NCBI RefSeq assembly: GCF_000971235.1 | Contig: NZ_BBMB01000001.1 | Span: 200,006 to 264,005 of the forward strand | Direction: 5' to 3' | Origin: Demequina subtropica | GTDB taxonomy: Bacteria > Actinomycetota > Actinomycetes > Actinomycetales > Demequinaceae | Length of the DNA stretch: 64,000 bases | Shown here: piece after piece, positions 57,376 to 64,000 of the stretch | Layout of the letters: every line of letters starts with the position of its first letter | Numbering within the stretch: the first letter of the stretch is position 1 | Notes under the pieces: generated by a model | The model's database searches: none | What the model was told of the DNA's origin: nothing | Seen by the model: the letters and a program-made list of their open reading frames with translations, nothing else | Made by a program: the position numbers and the translations under genes

Positions 57376-58113
57376 ATGACCGCGACCCCCCGCCTCGAGC
57401 TCCTGCCCGCCGTCGACGTCGCGGACGGCCAGGCCGTCCGCCTCACGCAGGGCGAGGCCGGCTCGGAGACCAGCTACGGCGACCCGCTGTCCGCGGCTCT
57501 CGACTGGGTGAACGGCGGCGCGGAGTGGATCCACCTGGTCGACCTCGACGCGGCCTTCGGTCGCGGCTCGAACGCCGAGCTGCTCGCGTCCGTGGTCAAG
57601 GCCGTCGACGTCAAGGTCGAGATGAGCGGCGGCATCCGTGACGACGAGTCGCTCGAGCGTGCGCTCGCGACCGGCTGCGCCCGCGTGAACCTCGGCACCG
57701 CGGCGCTCGAGGACCCCGAGTGGACGGCCCGCGCGATCGACCGTCACGGCGACCGCATCGCGGTGGGCCTCGACGTGCGCGGCACCACGCTGGCCGGACG
57801 GGGCTGGACGCGCGACGGCGGCGACCTGTGGGAGGTGCTCGCGCGCCTCGACGCCGCCGGTTGCGCGCGCTACGTGGTGACCGACGTCAAGAAGGACGGG
57901 ATGCTCTCGGGGCCGAACCTCGAGCTGCTCCAGCAGGTGTGCGAGGCCACCGACGCCCCGGTGGTCGCGTCGGGCGGCATCAGCTCGCTCGAGGACATCG
58001 CGGCGCTCCGGACGCTGACCGGCGCAGGCATCGAGGGCGCGATCGTGGGCAAGGCGCTCTACAACGGCAACTTCACGCTCCCCGAGGCTCTCGACGTCGC
58101 CGGACGACCCTGA
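57376..58113 (+). CDS. hisA: HisA/PriA phosphoribosyl isomerase
   Basis: This 245-residue TIM-barrel isomerase has [40 protein letters not shown] and [13 protein letters not shown]. In actinobacteria without trpF this enzyme (PriA) usually serves both histidine and tryptophan pathways; whether this one is bifunctional cannot be told here. The ATG at 57376 follows GAAAGCGAGACC. Confidence 0.94.
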   Translation: MTATPRLELLPAVDVADGQAVRLTQGEAGSETSYGDPLSAALDWVNGGAEWIHLVDLDAAFGRGSNAELLASVVKAVDVKVEMSGGIRDDESLERALATGCARVNLGTAALEDPEWTARAIDRHGDRIAVGLDVRGTTLAGRGWTRDGGDLWEVLARLDAAGCARYVVTDVKKDGMLSGPNLELLQQVCEATDAPVVASGGISSLEDIAALRTLTGAGIEGAIVGKALYNGNFTLPEALDVAGRP

Positions 58114-58149
58114 CCCCAACGATCGAGACCCGCGGAGCGTCCACCCCTC

Positions 58150-58635
58150 ATGAGAACCCTGGTCATCGTCGCCGCCGCCGCCGTGCTGCTCGCGGGATGC
58201 GCGTCCGCCCAGGACGATGCCCCGGGCGGCTCCGCGAGCCCGGTCGCGACCCCCGCGTGCCCCGAGACGATCGAGGTCTCCAGGGGTGCGTACGAACCGG
58301 CGGCCGCGGCTCCCGAGATCGGCGCCTTCGATTCCGCCTGGCTCTGCACGTACGGCTACCTCGAGGACTGGGAGCTCCTGGAGGGGCCCGTCGTGATCGA
58401 GGACCTCGCCGCGGTGCGCGAGATCGTCGACGGCCTGGAGCCGGCCGACGTGTCGCTTCCCTGCACCATGGAGCTCGGTCCCGAGCTGGTGCTCACCCTC
58501 GCGGACGGGGAGGACCTCACGAGCCTCGTCATCGACACCTACGGCTGCCGATGGGTGCAGGTGGAGGGCGAGGAAGGGCTCCTGTCCGGCAGCGACACGC
58601 TGCTGGCCGACCTGGACGCGCTCGTCACGGGCTGA
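58150..58635 (+). CDS. Small secreted lipoprotein, unknown
   Basis: This 161-residue protein has a lipoprotein signal (MRTLVIVAAAAVLLAGC, lipobox LLAGC at residue 17). The mature part is acidic with a disulfide-capable set of four Cys and motifs CPETIEVSRGAYEPA and WLCTYGYLEDWELL. No known domain is recognised. It is directly between hisA and the SseB-type gene with short gaps. Confidence 0.8.
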   Translation: MRTLVIVAAAAVLLAGCASAQDDAPGGSASPVATPACPETIEVSRGAYEPAAAAPEIGAFDSAWLCTYGYLEDWELLEGPVVIEDLAAVREIVDGLEPADVSLPCTMELGPELVLTLADGEDLTSLVIDTYGCRWVQVEGEEGLLSGSDTLLADLDALVTG

Positions 58636-58666
58636 CGCGTCCGCGGGTGGCCCTACGCTGGGACCT

Positions 58667-59392
58667 ATGAGCGACGACGAGCCCCGCAAGGAGATCCCGG
58701 AGTCGATCTTCGCGGACGACGACGGCAGCGCCGACGCGCGGCTCGCCCAGGCGCTGATCCGGCACTCGCACGGGAAGGCGCCCCTGACGGACGTGGTCGA
58801 CGCGCTCGCCTATGCGCGCGTGCTCATCCCCGTGGTGGCGTCGGGGGAGAAGCGCGTGGTCGGCAAGCACGGCCTCGAGCAGGACGAGGTCGCCTCCACC
58901 GGCGTGGTCGCCGTCGAGATGCCGGACGGTCGCAGCGCGCTGCCGGTCTTCACGGATGTGGACGCGGTCAAGGCATGGAGCGCGACCGCCCGGCCCATCC
59001 CCGCCGAGGGCCCGCGCGCCGCGCTCGCCGCGGCCGCCGAGGGCTGGAGCGCGCTCGTGGTGAACCCCGGGATGGAGACCATCCTCATCCCTCGCCCCGC
59101 CGTGTGGGCGCTGGGCCAGGGTGAGCCCTGGCGGCCCGCGGTGGTCGACGGCAGCGTCGTCGCCGAGGTCCGCGAGGCGATCACCGAGGCGGTCGAGCTC
59201 GACGACTCGCTCGCAGCGGTCGAGGCGGTGCCCGGCCGCGGCGCGGAGGTGGCGATCGTGCTGCGCCTGGTGCAGGGGCTCACGCGTCCCGAGGTCGACC
59301 AGATCCTCGAGCGCGTCCAGGGCCAGCTCGCGCGGTCGAGCGTCGTGGCGCAACGCGTCGACAGCCTCGAGCTCAAGCTCATGCAGGCGTAG
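58667..59392 (+). CDS. SseB N-terminal-domain protein
   Basis: This 241-residue protein resembles the SseB-like family: RLAQALIRHSHGKAPLTDVVDALAYARVLIPVV and VAVEMPDGRSALPVFTDVDAVKAWS (quoted in part), followed by a helical C-terminal domain (DDSLAAVEAVPGRGAEVAIVL). SseB-domain proteins next to hisA/priA and infC are usual in Micrococcales; the function is unknown. Convergent with the protease operon, its stop is 7 bases from that operon's last stop. Confidence 0.87.
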   Translation: MSDDEPRKEIPESIFADDDGSADARLAQALIRHSHGKAPLTDVVDALAYARVLIPVVASGEKRVVGKHGLEQDEVASTGVVAVEMPDGRSALPVFTDVDAVKAWSATARPIPAEGPRAALAAAAEGWSALVVNPGMETILIPRPAVWALGQGEPWRPAVVDGSVVAEVREAITEAVELDDSLAAVEAVPGRGAEVAIVLRLVQGLTRPEVDQILERVQGQLARSSVVAQRVDSLELKLMQA

Positions 59393-59398
59393 CGCGGC

Positions 59399-60124
59399 TC
59401 AACAGGACGGATCGACCTCGGTGCGCGGCGCATCGTCCGCGAGGAACGCCGCGAGCCGCGGCAAGGTCACCGCGCCGGCGACCTCGTCGAGGTCCGAGGA
59501 GAACAGGACTCCCACGACGTCGCCCGCGGCATCGGTCACGGGCGACCCCGAGTTGCCTTCCTCGGCGTGCATCCGCAGGGAGTAGATGGGTGCGCCGTCC
59601 GGGTCGAGCTGGTTCTCGCGGCGGTCGATGAACGTGCCCTCGAGCGTCGCGAGCGGGCCCCCGAGGGCGAAGCCGGTGGCGACGACCTCGTCGCCGGGCT
59701 CCGGCTCGTCGTCCGCGAGCACGCCCGCCTCGGGGAACTCGCCTTCGATCGTGATGAGGCCGAGGTCGTCCGTCCGTGAGAACTCGGCGACGGTGCCCAC
59801 GTACTCGCGCCCCTGGTAGTCCGTGAGCTCGATGACGGTGGCGCCCTCGATCACGTGCCTGTTGGTGACGGCGTGGGTCGCGTCGAGCATCCACGCGCTG
59901 CCGTTGCGGTACGCGTCGCAGGTGCGCGCCCACACGCGCAGCGCGATGCGCTCGGCATGCGTGAAGCCGTCCCCGGGGGACGATGCGGGGGTCGCCGTGG
60001 CGACAGCTGGCGTCGCGTACGGGCCGGGGGAGAGGACGGGGCCGAGCGGCGTGCATGCCCCGAGGGCGAGCACCGCGGCGCAGGCCGCCGCGACGCCGGC
60101 GACGTGGCCCCGTCGGTCACCCAT
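59399..60124 (-). CDS. Trypsin-like serine protease lipoprotein (module B)
   Basis: This 241-residue extracytoplasmic protein has a lipobox (LGAC, Cys24), a Pro/Ala/Thr linker, the segment GDGFTHAERIALRVWARTC, and a chymotrypsin-fold triad: His90 (TNRHVI), Asp120 (TDDLGLI) and Ser192 (GNSGSP). Cys69 and the very last residue Cys241 are positioned as a disulfide. Cys69-His90 and His90-Asp120 spacings equal those of the paralogue encoded upstream. It lacks a PDZ domain. It is last in the five-gene operon and overlaps the coiled-coil gene by eight bases. The substrate is unknown. Confidence 0.88.
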   Translation of the reverse strand: MGDRRGHVAGVAAACAAVLALGACTPLGPVLSPGPYATPAVATATPASSPGDGFTHAERIALRVWARTCDAYRNGSAWMLDATHAVTNRHVIEGATVIELTDYQGREYVGTVAEFSRTDDLGLITIEGEFPEAGVLADDEPEPGDEVVATGFALGGPLATLEGTFIDRRENQLDPDGAPIYSLRMHAEEGNSGSPVTDAAGDVVGVLFSSDLDEVAGAVTLPRLAAFLADDAPRTEVDPSC

Positions 60125-60641
60125 GCGAGTCCTGGAAGGCCTCGAAGGCCTGCTCGACCTCGGCGCAGTACTCGACGATCGACTGCTCCGAGGCCTCGAT
60201 GCTCGAGGCGACGTAGCGCTCGCGGTGGCGCAGCACCTCGAAGTGCTCGGCCTGGGCATCCACGCAGTGCTGGTACGCGGCGACGATGTCCTCGAGCTCC
60301 GTCACGAGCTCGGTGCCGCGGGCGCCCTGGTTGACCGCGGACGAGTAGTCCTCCTTGAGCGCCACGAGCTGCTGCTCGACGGTCTCGAGCTCCGCGATAC
60401 GCGTGTGCGCGTCGGTGAGCTCCGCGGTGAGCGCGTCGACCCGTTCACGCAGCTCGGCGTTCTGCCCCTCCCAGTGGTGGCGTGCGGTCGCGAGCAGCGC
60501 GAGAGGCACGGCGAGGGCGACCACGAGCAGGCATGCGGCGACCAGCGCGATCGCGAGCCCGCGCCTGCTTGGCGCGGGCGCGGGGTCCGCAGGCGCGACG
60601 CCGGAGCCGGGCTCCGCGGCGGGAGGCTGAGCCTCCGTCAC
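60117..60641 (-). CDS. Membrane-anchored coiled-coil protein (module B)
   Basis: This 174-residue protein has a Pro/Ala-rich cytoplasmic N-terminus, one membrane segment (about residues 28-51), a heptad coiled coil (about 57-100) and a C-terminal helical segment with Cys126 and Cys159. The C-x32-C spacing is identical to that of the other coiled-coil protein in this operon, around a shared LED...C(I/V)(E/D)...LR...Y pattern. The GTG start overlaps the upstream protease stop (GTGA). No known domain is recognised; I infer a partner or anchor for the adjacent protease. Confidence 0.83.
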   Translation of the reverse strand: MTEAQPPAAEPGSGVAPADPAPAPSRRGLAIALVAACLLVVALAVPLALLATARHHWEGQNAELRERVDALTAELTDAHTRIAELETVEQQLVALKEDYSSAVNQGARGTELVTELEDIVAAYQHCVDAQAEHFEVLRHRERYVASSIEASEQSIVEYCAEVEQAFEAFQDSHG

Positions 60642-61411
60642 GGGGTGGCCTGGTACTGGTTCGGCGCGCAGCTGGCCTCGGGCACGAAGAGCGACTCCTC
60701 GCTCAGCAGCGTGTTGAGGGTCGAGATGGGGACGATGAAGCTCTGGTTCGAGTAGTTCTTGGCGTAGATGACGCCCACCACGCGGCCGTCCTCGTCGAGC
60801 ACGGGCGATCCCGAGGAGCCCGGCTCGACGCTCGCGCTCGACGCGAGCACGGTGCCGACCGCGACGCCCTTGGGGTCGGTGGTCGGGCCGAGCACCACGC
60901 CCGCGGTCGAGGTCAGTCGACCGCCGTTGGGGTAGCCGACCACGGTGATGACGTCGCCCTCCACGGGGTCCTCCTGGGCGCGGCGCGCATGCGCGGTGCC
61001 CAGCGACTCCTCGGTGGTGACGATCGCGATGTCGGCCACCGTGGTGGTGGTGGCCGCGGTCGCCGCGATCGAGCGGCCGTCGTAGGTGGTGACGGTGATG
61101 CGCTTCGCGTCCTCGACCACGTGACGGTTGGTGACGAGCGTGTGGGAGTCGAGCGCGAAGCCGGTGCCCGTGGCGATGAAGCCGCATCCGACGTTGCGCA
61201 CGCGGACCGTCATGCGCTGCGCGGCGGTGAAGCCGTCGGGGGACAGGGCTCCCGTGCCGTCCCCGGGGGAGGCGGAGGGCTCGGGGATGAAGTCGTCCGG
61301 GAGAGCCGCGGGCTCGACGGGCAGCGCGGCGCACGCGGTGACCGTGAGCATGACCGCGGCCGCGCTCGCGAGGGCGCCCCACGTGCGGCGGGCGCGGCGG
61401 GTGCGGCTCAC
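60638..61411 (-). CDS. Trypsin-like serine protease lipoprotein (module A)
   Basis: This 257-residue lipoprotein (lipobox VTAC, Cys27) has an acidic/Pro linker, the segment DGFTAAQRMTVRVRNVGC and a chymotrypsin-fold triad: His97 (TNRHVV), Asp127 (VADIAI) and Ser200 (GSSGSP). Cys76 and Cys248 flank the domain and probably pair. All three residues lie in good context, so it should be active. The start GTG at 61411 overlaps the coiled-coil gene before it (GTGA). Compared with HtrA proteases it has no PDZ domain and no N-terminal membrane helix. Confidence 0.9.
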   Translation of the reverse strand: MSRTRRARRTWGALASAAAVMLTVTACAALPVEPAALPDDFIPEPSASPGDGTGALSPDGFTAAQRMTVRVRNVGCGFIATGTGFALDSHTLVTNRHVVEDAKRITVTTYDGRSIAATAATTTTVADIAIVTTEESLGTAHARRAQEDPVEGDVITVVGYPNGGRLTSTAGVVLGPTTDPKGVAVGTVLASSASVEPGSSGSPVLDEDGRVVGVIYAKNYSNQSFIVPISTLNTLLSEESLFVPEASCAPNQYQATP

Positions 61412-62196
61412 GGCGCCACCGACTGCTGGAACGCGACGTTCGCGTCGGCCGCCGCCTCGCACAGCGCGTCGACGCTGGTGGCGAAGCTCTCGAGCTCGCT
61501 CGGCTTGTAGTCGTCGGGGCTGCGCAGGTAGTCCGCGAGCTGCTCGTGGCCCTCGATGCAGCGGCTGAGCGAGCTGGCGACGGAGGTGGCGTCCCCGATT
61601 ACGTCCTCGAGCGCCGTAATCTCCTCCTGCGCGAACGCGGCATCGTCGCCCCACTGCGCGTTCTCGGCCTGAAGGCGGCTCACCGTGTCCTTCGAGGTCG
61701 CGAGCTGCTGGGTCACCAGGTCGAGCTGCTCCTGGGTGGCCGCCAGCTCCTCGCGCTCGGCCGCCACCTGATCGCCGAGCTCGTAGCCCTTGGCGGTCAT
61801 CTCGGCGACCTGGGCCTCCCACGCGTCGGACACGCGCCACAGGTAGGCGATGAGGGTCACCGACGCGAGCAGCAGGACGGACATGATCGCCACCGTCACG
61901 ACGAGCGCGGCAGGGCGGGAACGATGCACGATCACGCGCGGCTCGTCGGCCGGCTCCTCGTCGGGATCGCCGATCACGGGGTCCGCGGCATCGTCCTCGC
62001 CGTACGGGTGCGCGGCGTCGATCGTGTCGGCGGCCACCACGGGGATCTCGTCGGTGTCGACGCGGTCGCCTGGTGCCGGGTCGCCCCCGACGGGGGTGAA
62101 GGGGGAGCGGCGGCTCGGGACCATGACCGACTCGCGCGCGGGCGCGTCGGCCCCCCGCGTGTCGGCGTCGTGCCGGCTCTGCTCCCCAAGTGTCAC
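61408..62196 (-). CDS. Membrane-anchored coiled-coil protein (module A)
   Basis: This 262-residue protein has a long acidic cytoplasmic segment (about residues 40-90, rich in Asp/Glu/Pro), one membrane helix (96-119), a coiled coil (about 125-200) and a C-terminal helical part with Cys213 and Cys246 (C-x32-C). The GTG at 62196 shares a base with the DUF1844 stop (TAGTG), and the stop overlaps the protease start. It looks like the longer paralogue of the module B protein. Function is unknown; a cytoplasm-to-exterior signalling or scaffold role is inferred. Confidence 0.83.
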   Translation of the reverse strand: MTLGEQSRHDADTRGADAPARESVMVPSRRSPFTPVGGDPAPGDRVDTDEIPVVAADTIDAAHPYGEDDAADPVIGDPDEEPADEPRVIVHRSRPAALVVTVAIMSVLLLASVTLIAYLWRVSDAWEAQVAEMTAKGYELGDQVAAEREELAATQEQLDLVTQQLATSKDTVSRLQAENAQWGDDAAFAQEEITALEDVIGDATSVASSLSRCIEGHEQLADYLRSPDDYKPSELESFATSVDALCEAAADANVAFQQSVAP

Positions 62197-62567
62197 TACG
62201 TGACCGCCCCCGTGTACTTCTCCCCGGGCCCGTCTCCGGGCCGGTCCGGGATGGCCGAGGCCTCCCGGAATGCCAACTGTACGCTCCGCAGTCCGTCCCT
62301 CAGCACCCGTGCATGGGTGTCCCCAAGGTCCGGTGCGGCGGCGGTGACGAGTCCGGCGAGCGCGTTGATGATCGTGCGCGCCTCGTCGAGGTCCATGAGG
62401 TCCTCGCCCTCCTCCGCCAGGCCGCACCGGAGCGCGGCCGCACTGAGAAGATGAACGCTCACCGTCGTGATAAGTTCCACGGCGCCCACATCCGCGAGGT
62501 CGCGCGCGGCGTCGCCGGGACCCTCCGTGGGCACGCCGGGACCTGCTTCCTGGTCTTTCTGGCTCAT
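62196..62567 (-). CDS. DUF1844 protein
   Basis: This 123-residue DUF1844 protein has the core [20 protein letters not shown] and [16 protein letters not shown], all helical. It lies next to infC in most actinobacteria. Here it heads a five-gene minus-strand operon, one base overlapping the next gene. The ATG at 62567 gives MSQKDQEAG. Function is unknown. Confidence 0.92.
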   Translation of the reverse strand: MSQKDQEAGPGVPTEGPGDAARDLADVGAVELITTVSVHLLSAAALRCGLAEEGEDLMDLDEARTIINALAGLVTAAAPDLGDTHARVLRDGLRSVQLAFREASAIPDRPGDGPGEKYTGAVT

Positions 62568-62600
62568 GGTTGCTATTCTTGTCCATCGACCGGTTGCGGC

Positions 62601-62648
62601 ATGTGCTGCAACACGCAAGTGGAGTCCACTCCCACCCGAGGACCATAG
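62601..62648 (+). CDS. Possible 15-codon leader peptide before infC
   Basis: An ATG-started frame ([15 protein letters not shown]) ends at a TAG and sits in the 233-base infC leader upstream of the attenuator-like hairpin. It has two consecutive Cys codons. No convincing ribosome-binding site precedes it, so translation is uncertain. Confidence 0.3.
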   Translation: MCCNTQVESTPTRGP

Positions 62649-62709
62649 GGGGCCTGGGTATCGGTTCCGGTGAACGGCGCATCGTGCGCTCGGGCATCGT
62701 TGCTGTGGT

Positions 62710-62737
62710 GGCCTCTGCTCGCATTCGGGCAGGGGCC
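62710..62737 (+). promoter_or_regulatory. Attenuator-like hairpin in the infC leader
   Basis: GGCCTCTGCTCG (62710-62721) pairs with CGGGCAGGGGCC (62726-62737), twelve pairs with two T-G pairs and a CATT loop, followed by TTTCCTCGTTT. It has the form of an intrinsic terminator and ends 63 bases before the infC start. infC operons are often autoregulated by ribosomal-protein-bound leaders; a terminator in the leader fits that mode. Confidence 0.65.
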
Positions 62738-62800
62738 TTTCCTCGTTTCCGGGGTGGGGACCTGGCCGTCGATCCACAGAAGCAACGAGAAGGAGCCGCT

Positions 62801-63478
62801 ATCAACGAGCCGCGCATCAACGAGCGCATCCGTGTCCCCGAGGTCCGCCTGGTCGGTCCGAAGGGCGAGCAGGTCGGCATCGTCCGTATCGAGGATGCCC
62901 TCCGTCTGGCGCAGGACGCCGAGCTCGACCTGGTCGAGGTGGCGCCCAACTCGCGTCCTCCCGTCGTCAAGCTCATGGACTACGGCAAGTTCAAGTACGA
63001 GGCGGCCGTCAAGGCTCGTGAGGCCCGGCGCAACCAGGCCAACACCGAGATCAAGGAGATGCGGTTCCGCCTCAAGATCGACGAGCACGACTACGAGACC
63101 AAGAAGGGCCACGTCGTCCGCTTCCTCAAGGGTGGCGACAAGGTCAAGGTCACGATCATGTTCCGCGGTCGTGAGCAGTCCCGTCCTGAGATGGGCCGTC
63201 GCCTGCTGATGAAGCTGGCGGAGGAGCTCCAGGAGTTCGGCGTGGTCGAGAACGCGCCGAGCCACGAGGGTCGCAACATGTCGCTGGTCCTGGGTCCGCT
63301 GAAGAAGAAGGCGGAGGCCAAGGAGGAGCAGCGCAAGGTGCGTGAGGAGCGCAAGGCCGCCGAGGCCGCCGCGCGCGAGGAGCGCAAGGCGCCCAAGGCT
63401 GGAGAGGTGGCCGACGAGGTCGCCACGGAGGTCGAGGAGTCGGCCGCCACGGAGGTCGAGGAGTCGACCGCCGAGTAG
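62801..63478 (+). CDS. infC: Translation initiation factor IF-3
   Basis: IF-3 binds 30S subunits and checks start-codon pairing. The 225-residue protein begins [20 protein letters not shown], and a strong AAGGAG lies five bases before an ATC codon; infC classically uses such rare starts for self-regulation. Core motifs [25 protein letters not shown] and [19 protein letters not shown] are complete. A charged Ala/Glu/Lys-rich tail of about 50 residues contains a tandem [19 protein letters not shown]-type repeat. rpmI and rplT follow. Confidence 0.97.
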   Translation: MNEPRINERIRVPEVRLVGPKGEQVGIVRIEDALRLAQDAELDLVEVAPNSRPPVVKLMDYGKFKYEAAVKAREARRNQANTEIKEMRFRLKIDEHDYETKKGHVVRFLKGGDKVKVTIMFRGREQSRPEMGRRLLMKLAEELQEFGVVENAPSHEGRNMSLVLGPLKKKAEAKEEQRKVREERKAAEAAAREERKAPKAGEVADEVATEVEESAATEVEESTAE

Positions 63479-63573
63479 TCGTCGCAAGACGCCACAGGCT
63501 TCGGGCGCTCGCCGCCCGTGAAACGTGCTGGGATCCCACCGGAGCCCAGCCAGACCTAGAAGGAGAGGCAGCA

Positions 63574-63768
63574 ATGCCCAAGAACAAGACCCACTCGGGT
63601 GCCAAGAAGCGCTTCAAGCTCACCGGCACCGGCAAGGTGAAGCACGCCTCGGCGATGAACGTCCACAAGTTCGAGGAGAAGCACTCGTCGCGCAAGCGCC
63701 GTGTCGCGCAGGACCAGATCCTGTCCGACGCCGACTCGAAGAAGATCAAGAAGCTGCTGGGCAAGTAA
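63574..63768 (+). CDS. rpmI: 50S ribosomal protein L35
   Basis: This 64-residue basic protein has the L35 signature MPKNKTHSGAKKRFKLTGTG. AGAAGGAGAGG lies before its ATG. The 95-base gap after infC includes a small hairpin (GGGCG...CGCCC) but no obvious promoter. It is part of the infC-rpmI-rplT operon. Confidence 0.98.
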   Translation: MPKNKTHSGAKKRFKLTGTGKVKHASAMNVHKFEEKHSSRKRRVAQDQILSDADSKKIKKLLGK

Positions 63769-63798
63769 GCCCGTACTGAAAGCCCAAGGAGACTAAAA

Positions 63799-64000
63799 AT
63801 GGCACGCGTCAAGCGGGCGGTCAACGCCCAGAAGAAGCGCCGGACTACCCTCGAGCGCGCTGCGGGTTACCGCGGCCAGCGTTCGCGCCTCTACCGGAAG
63901 GCGAAGGAGCAGGTCACCCACTCCCTCGTCTACTCGTACAACGACCGCCGCAAGCGCAAGGGCGACTTCCGCAAGCTGTGGATCCAGCGCATCAACGCTG
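63799..64000 (+). CDS. rplT: 50S ribosomal protein L20, partial
   Basis: The gene begins [18 protein letters not shown] and is cut by the window end after 67 codons. L20 is an early 23S rRNA assembly protein and in many bacteria represses the infC operon through its leader, making the hairpin described before infC a candidate target. A site AAGGAG precedes the ATG. Confidence 0.98.
   Translation, partial: MARVKRAVNAQKKRRTTLERAAGYRGQRSRLYRKAKEQVTHSLVYSYNDRRKRKGDFRKLWIQRINA

Overview
The window is a high-GC (around 70% by eye) chromosomal segment with tightly packed, often overlapping genes (ATGA/GTGA junctions). It reads as a Micrococcales-type actinobacterium. The reasons are the dcw order mraZ-rsmH-ftsL-ftsI-murE-murF-mraY-murD-ftsW-murG-murC-ftsQ-ftsZ-pgeF-sepF-yggT-divIVA, a LexA/LysM/NrdR block, DUF3040, a PriA-type hisA and an infC-linked DUF1844 gene. 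Demequinaceae/Cellulomonadaceae is my best guess, but that is inference. I see no rRNA, tRNA, insertion sequence, prophage or CRISPR array, and no gene-free stretch longer than 300 bases.

Layout. 1-4.3 kb: hflX and a DinG-type helicase, then lexA on the minus strand. 4.3-5.3 kb: a divergent SOS promoter region with LexA boxes drives lexA one way and a small LysM membrane protein the other, followed by nrdR. 5.3-14.1 kb: a DEAD-box helicase with no normal start codon, serA, a matrixin-like metalloprotease, a HelD/HelR-type RNA polymerase recycling ATPase, a PAC2 protein, a cold-shock protein, a spermidine-synthase-like protein and DUF3040. 14.1-18.7 kb: a minus-strand MoxR-DUF58-transglutaminase operon, preceded by a 39-bp tandem repeat that contains a terminator.

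18.8-36.5 kb: the whole division and cell-wall cluster, behind three MraZ-box repeats and continuing through pgeF, sepF, yggT and divIVA. 36.6-39.0 kb: a DksA/TraR zinc-finger protein, lspA, an RluD-type pseudouridine synthase and a GNAT acetyltransferase, coupled by overlaps. 39.1-48.0 kb: a membrane alpha/beta hydrolase and hrpA on the minus strand, then dnaE on the plus strand.

48.2-58.1 kb: histidine genes hisD / hisC-hisB-unknown-hisH-hisA. hisD is cut off from the rest by a 4.9-kb block holding a RecQ-phosphoribosyltransferase fusion, adhP and mntH with a DtxR/MntR-type operator. 58.1-59.4 kb: a small lipoprotein and an SseB-domain protein.

59.4-62.6 kb: a minus-strand operon of DUF1844 plus two tandem copies of a module, each made of a membrane-anchored coiled-coil protein and a trypsin-like lipoprotein. 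The two copies share exact cysteine and catalytic-residue spacings although the sequences have diverged. I regard this as the best candidate for an undescribed system. 62.6-64.0 kb: infC (ATC start, with an attenuator-like hairpin in its leader), rpmI and the start of rplT.

Most genes are housekeeping. The interest lies in the paired protease/coiled-coil modules, the SOS checkpoint promoter, the missing helicase start codon, several structured leaders and repeats, and a 20-bp palindrome built from a locally over-represented 9-mer.
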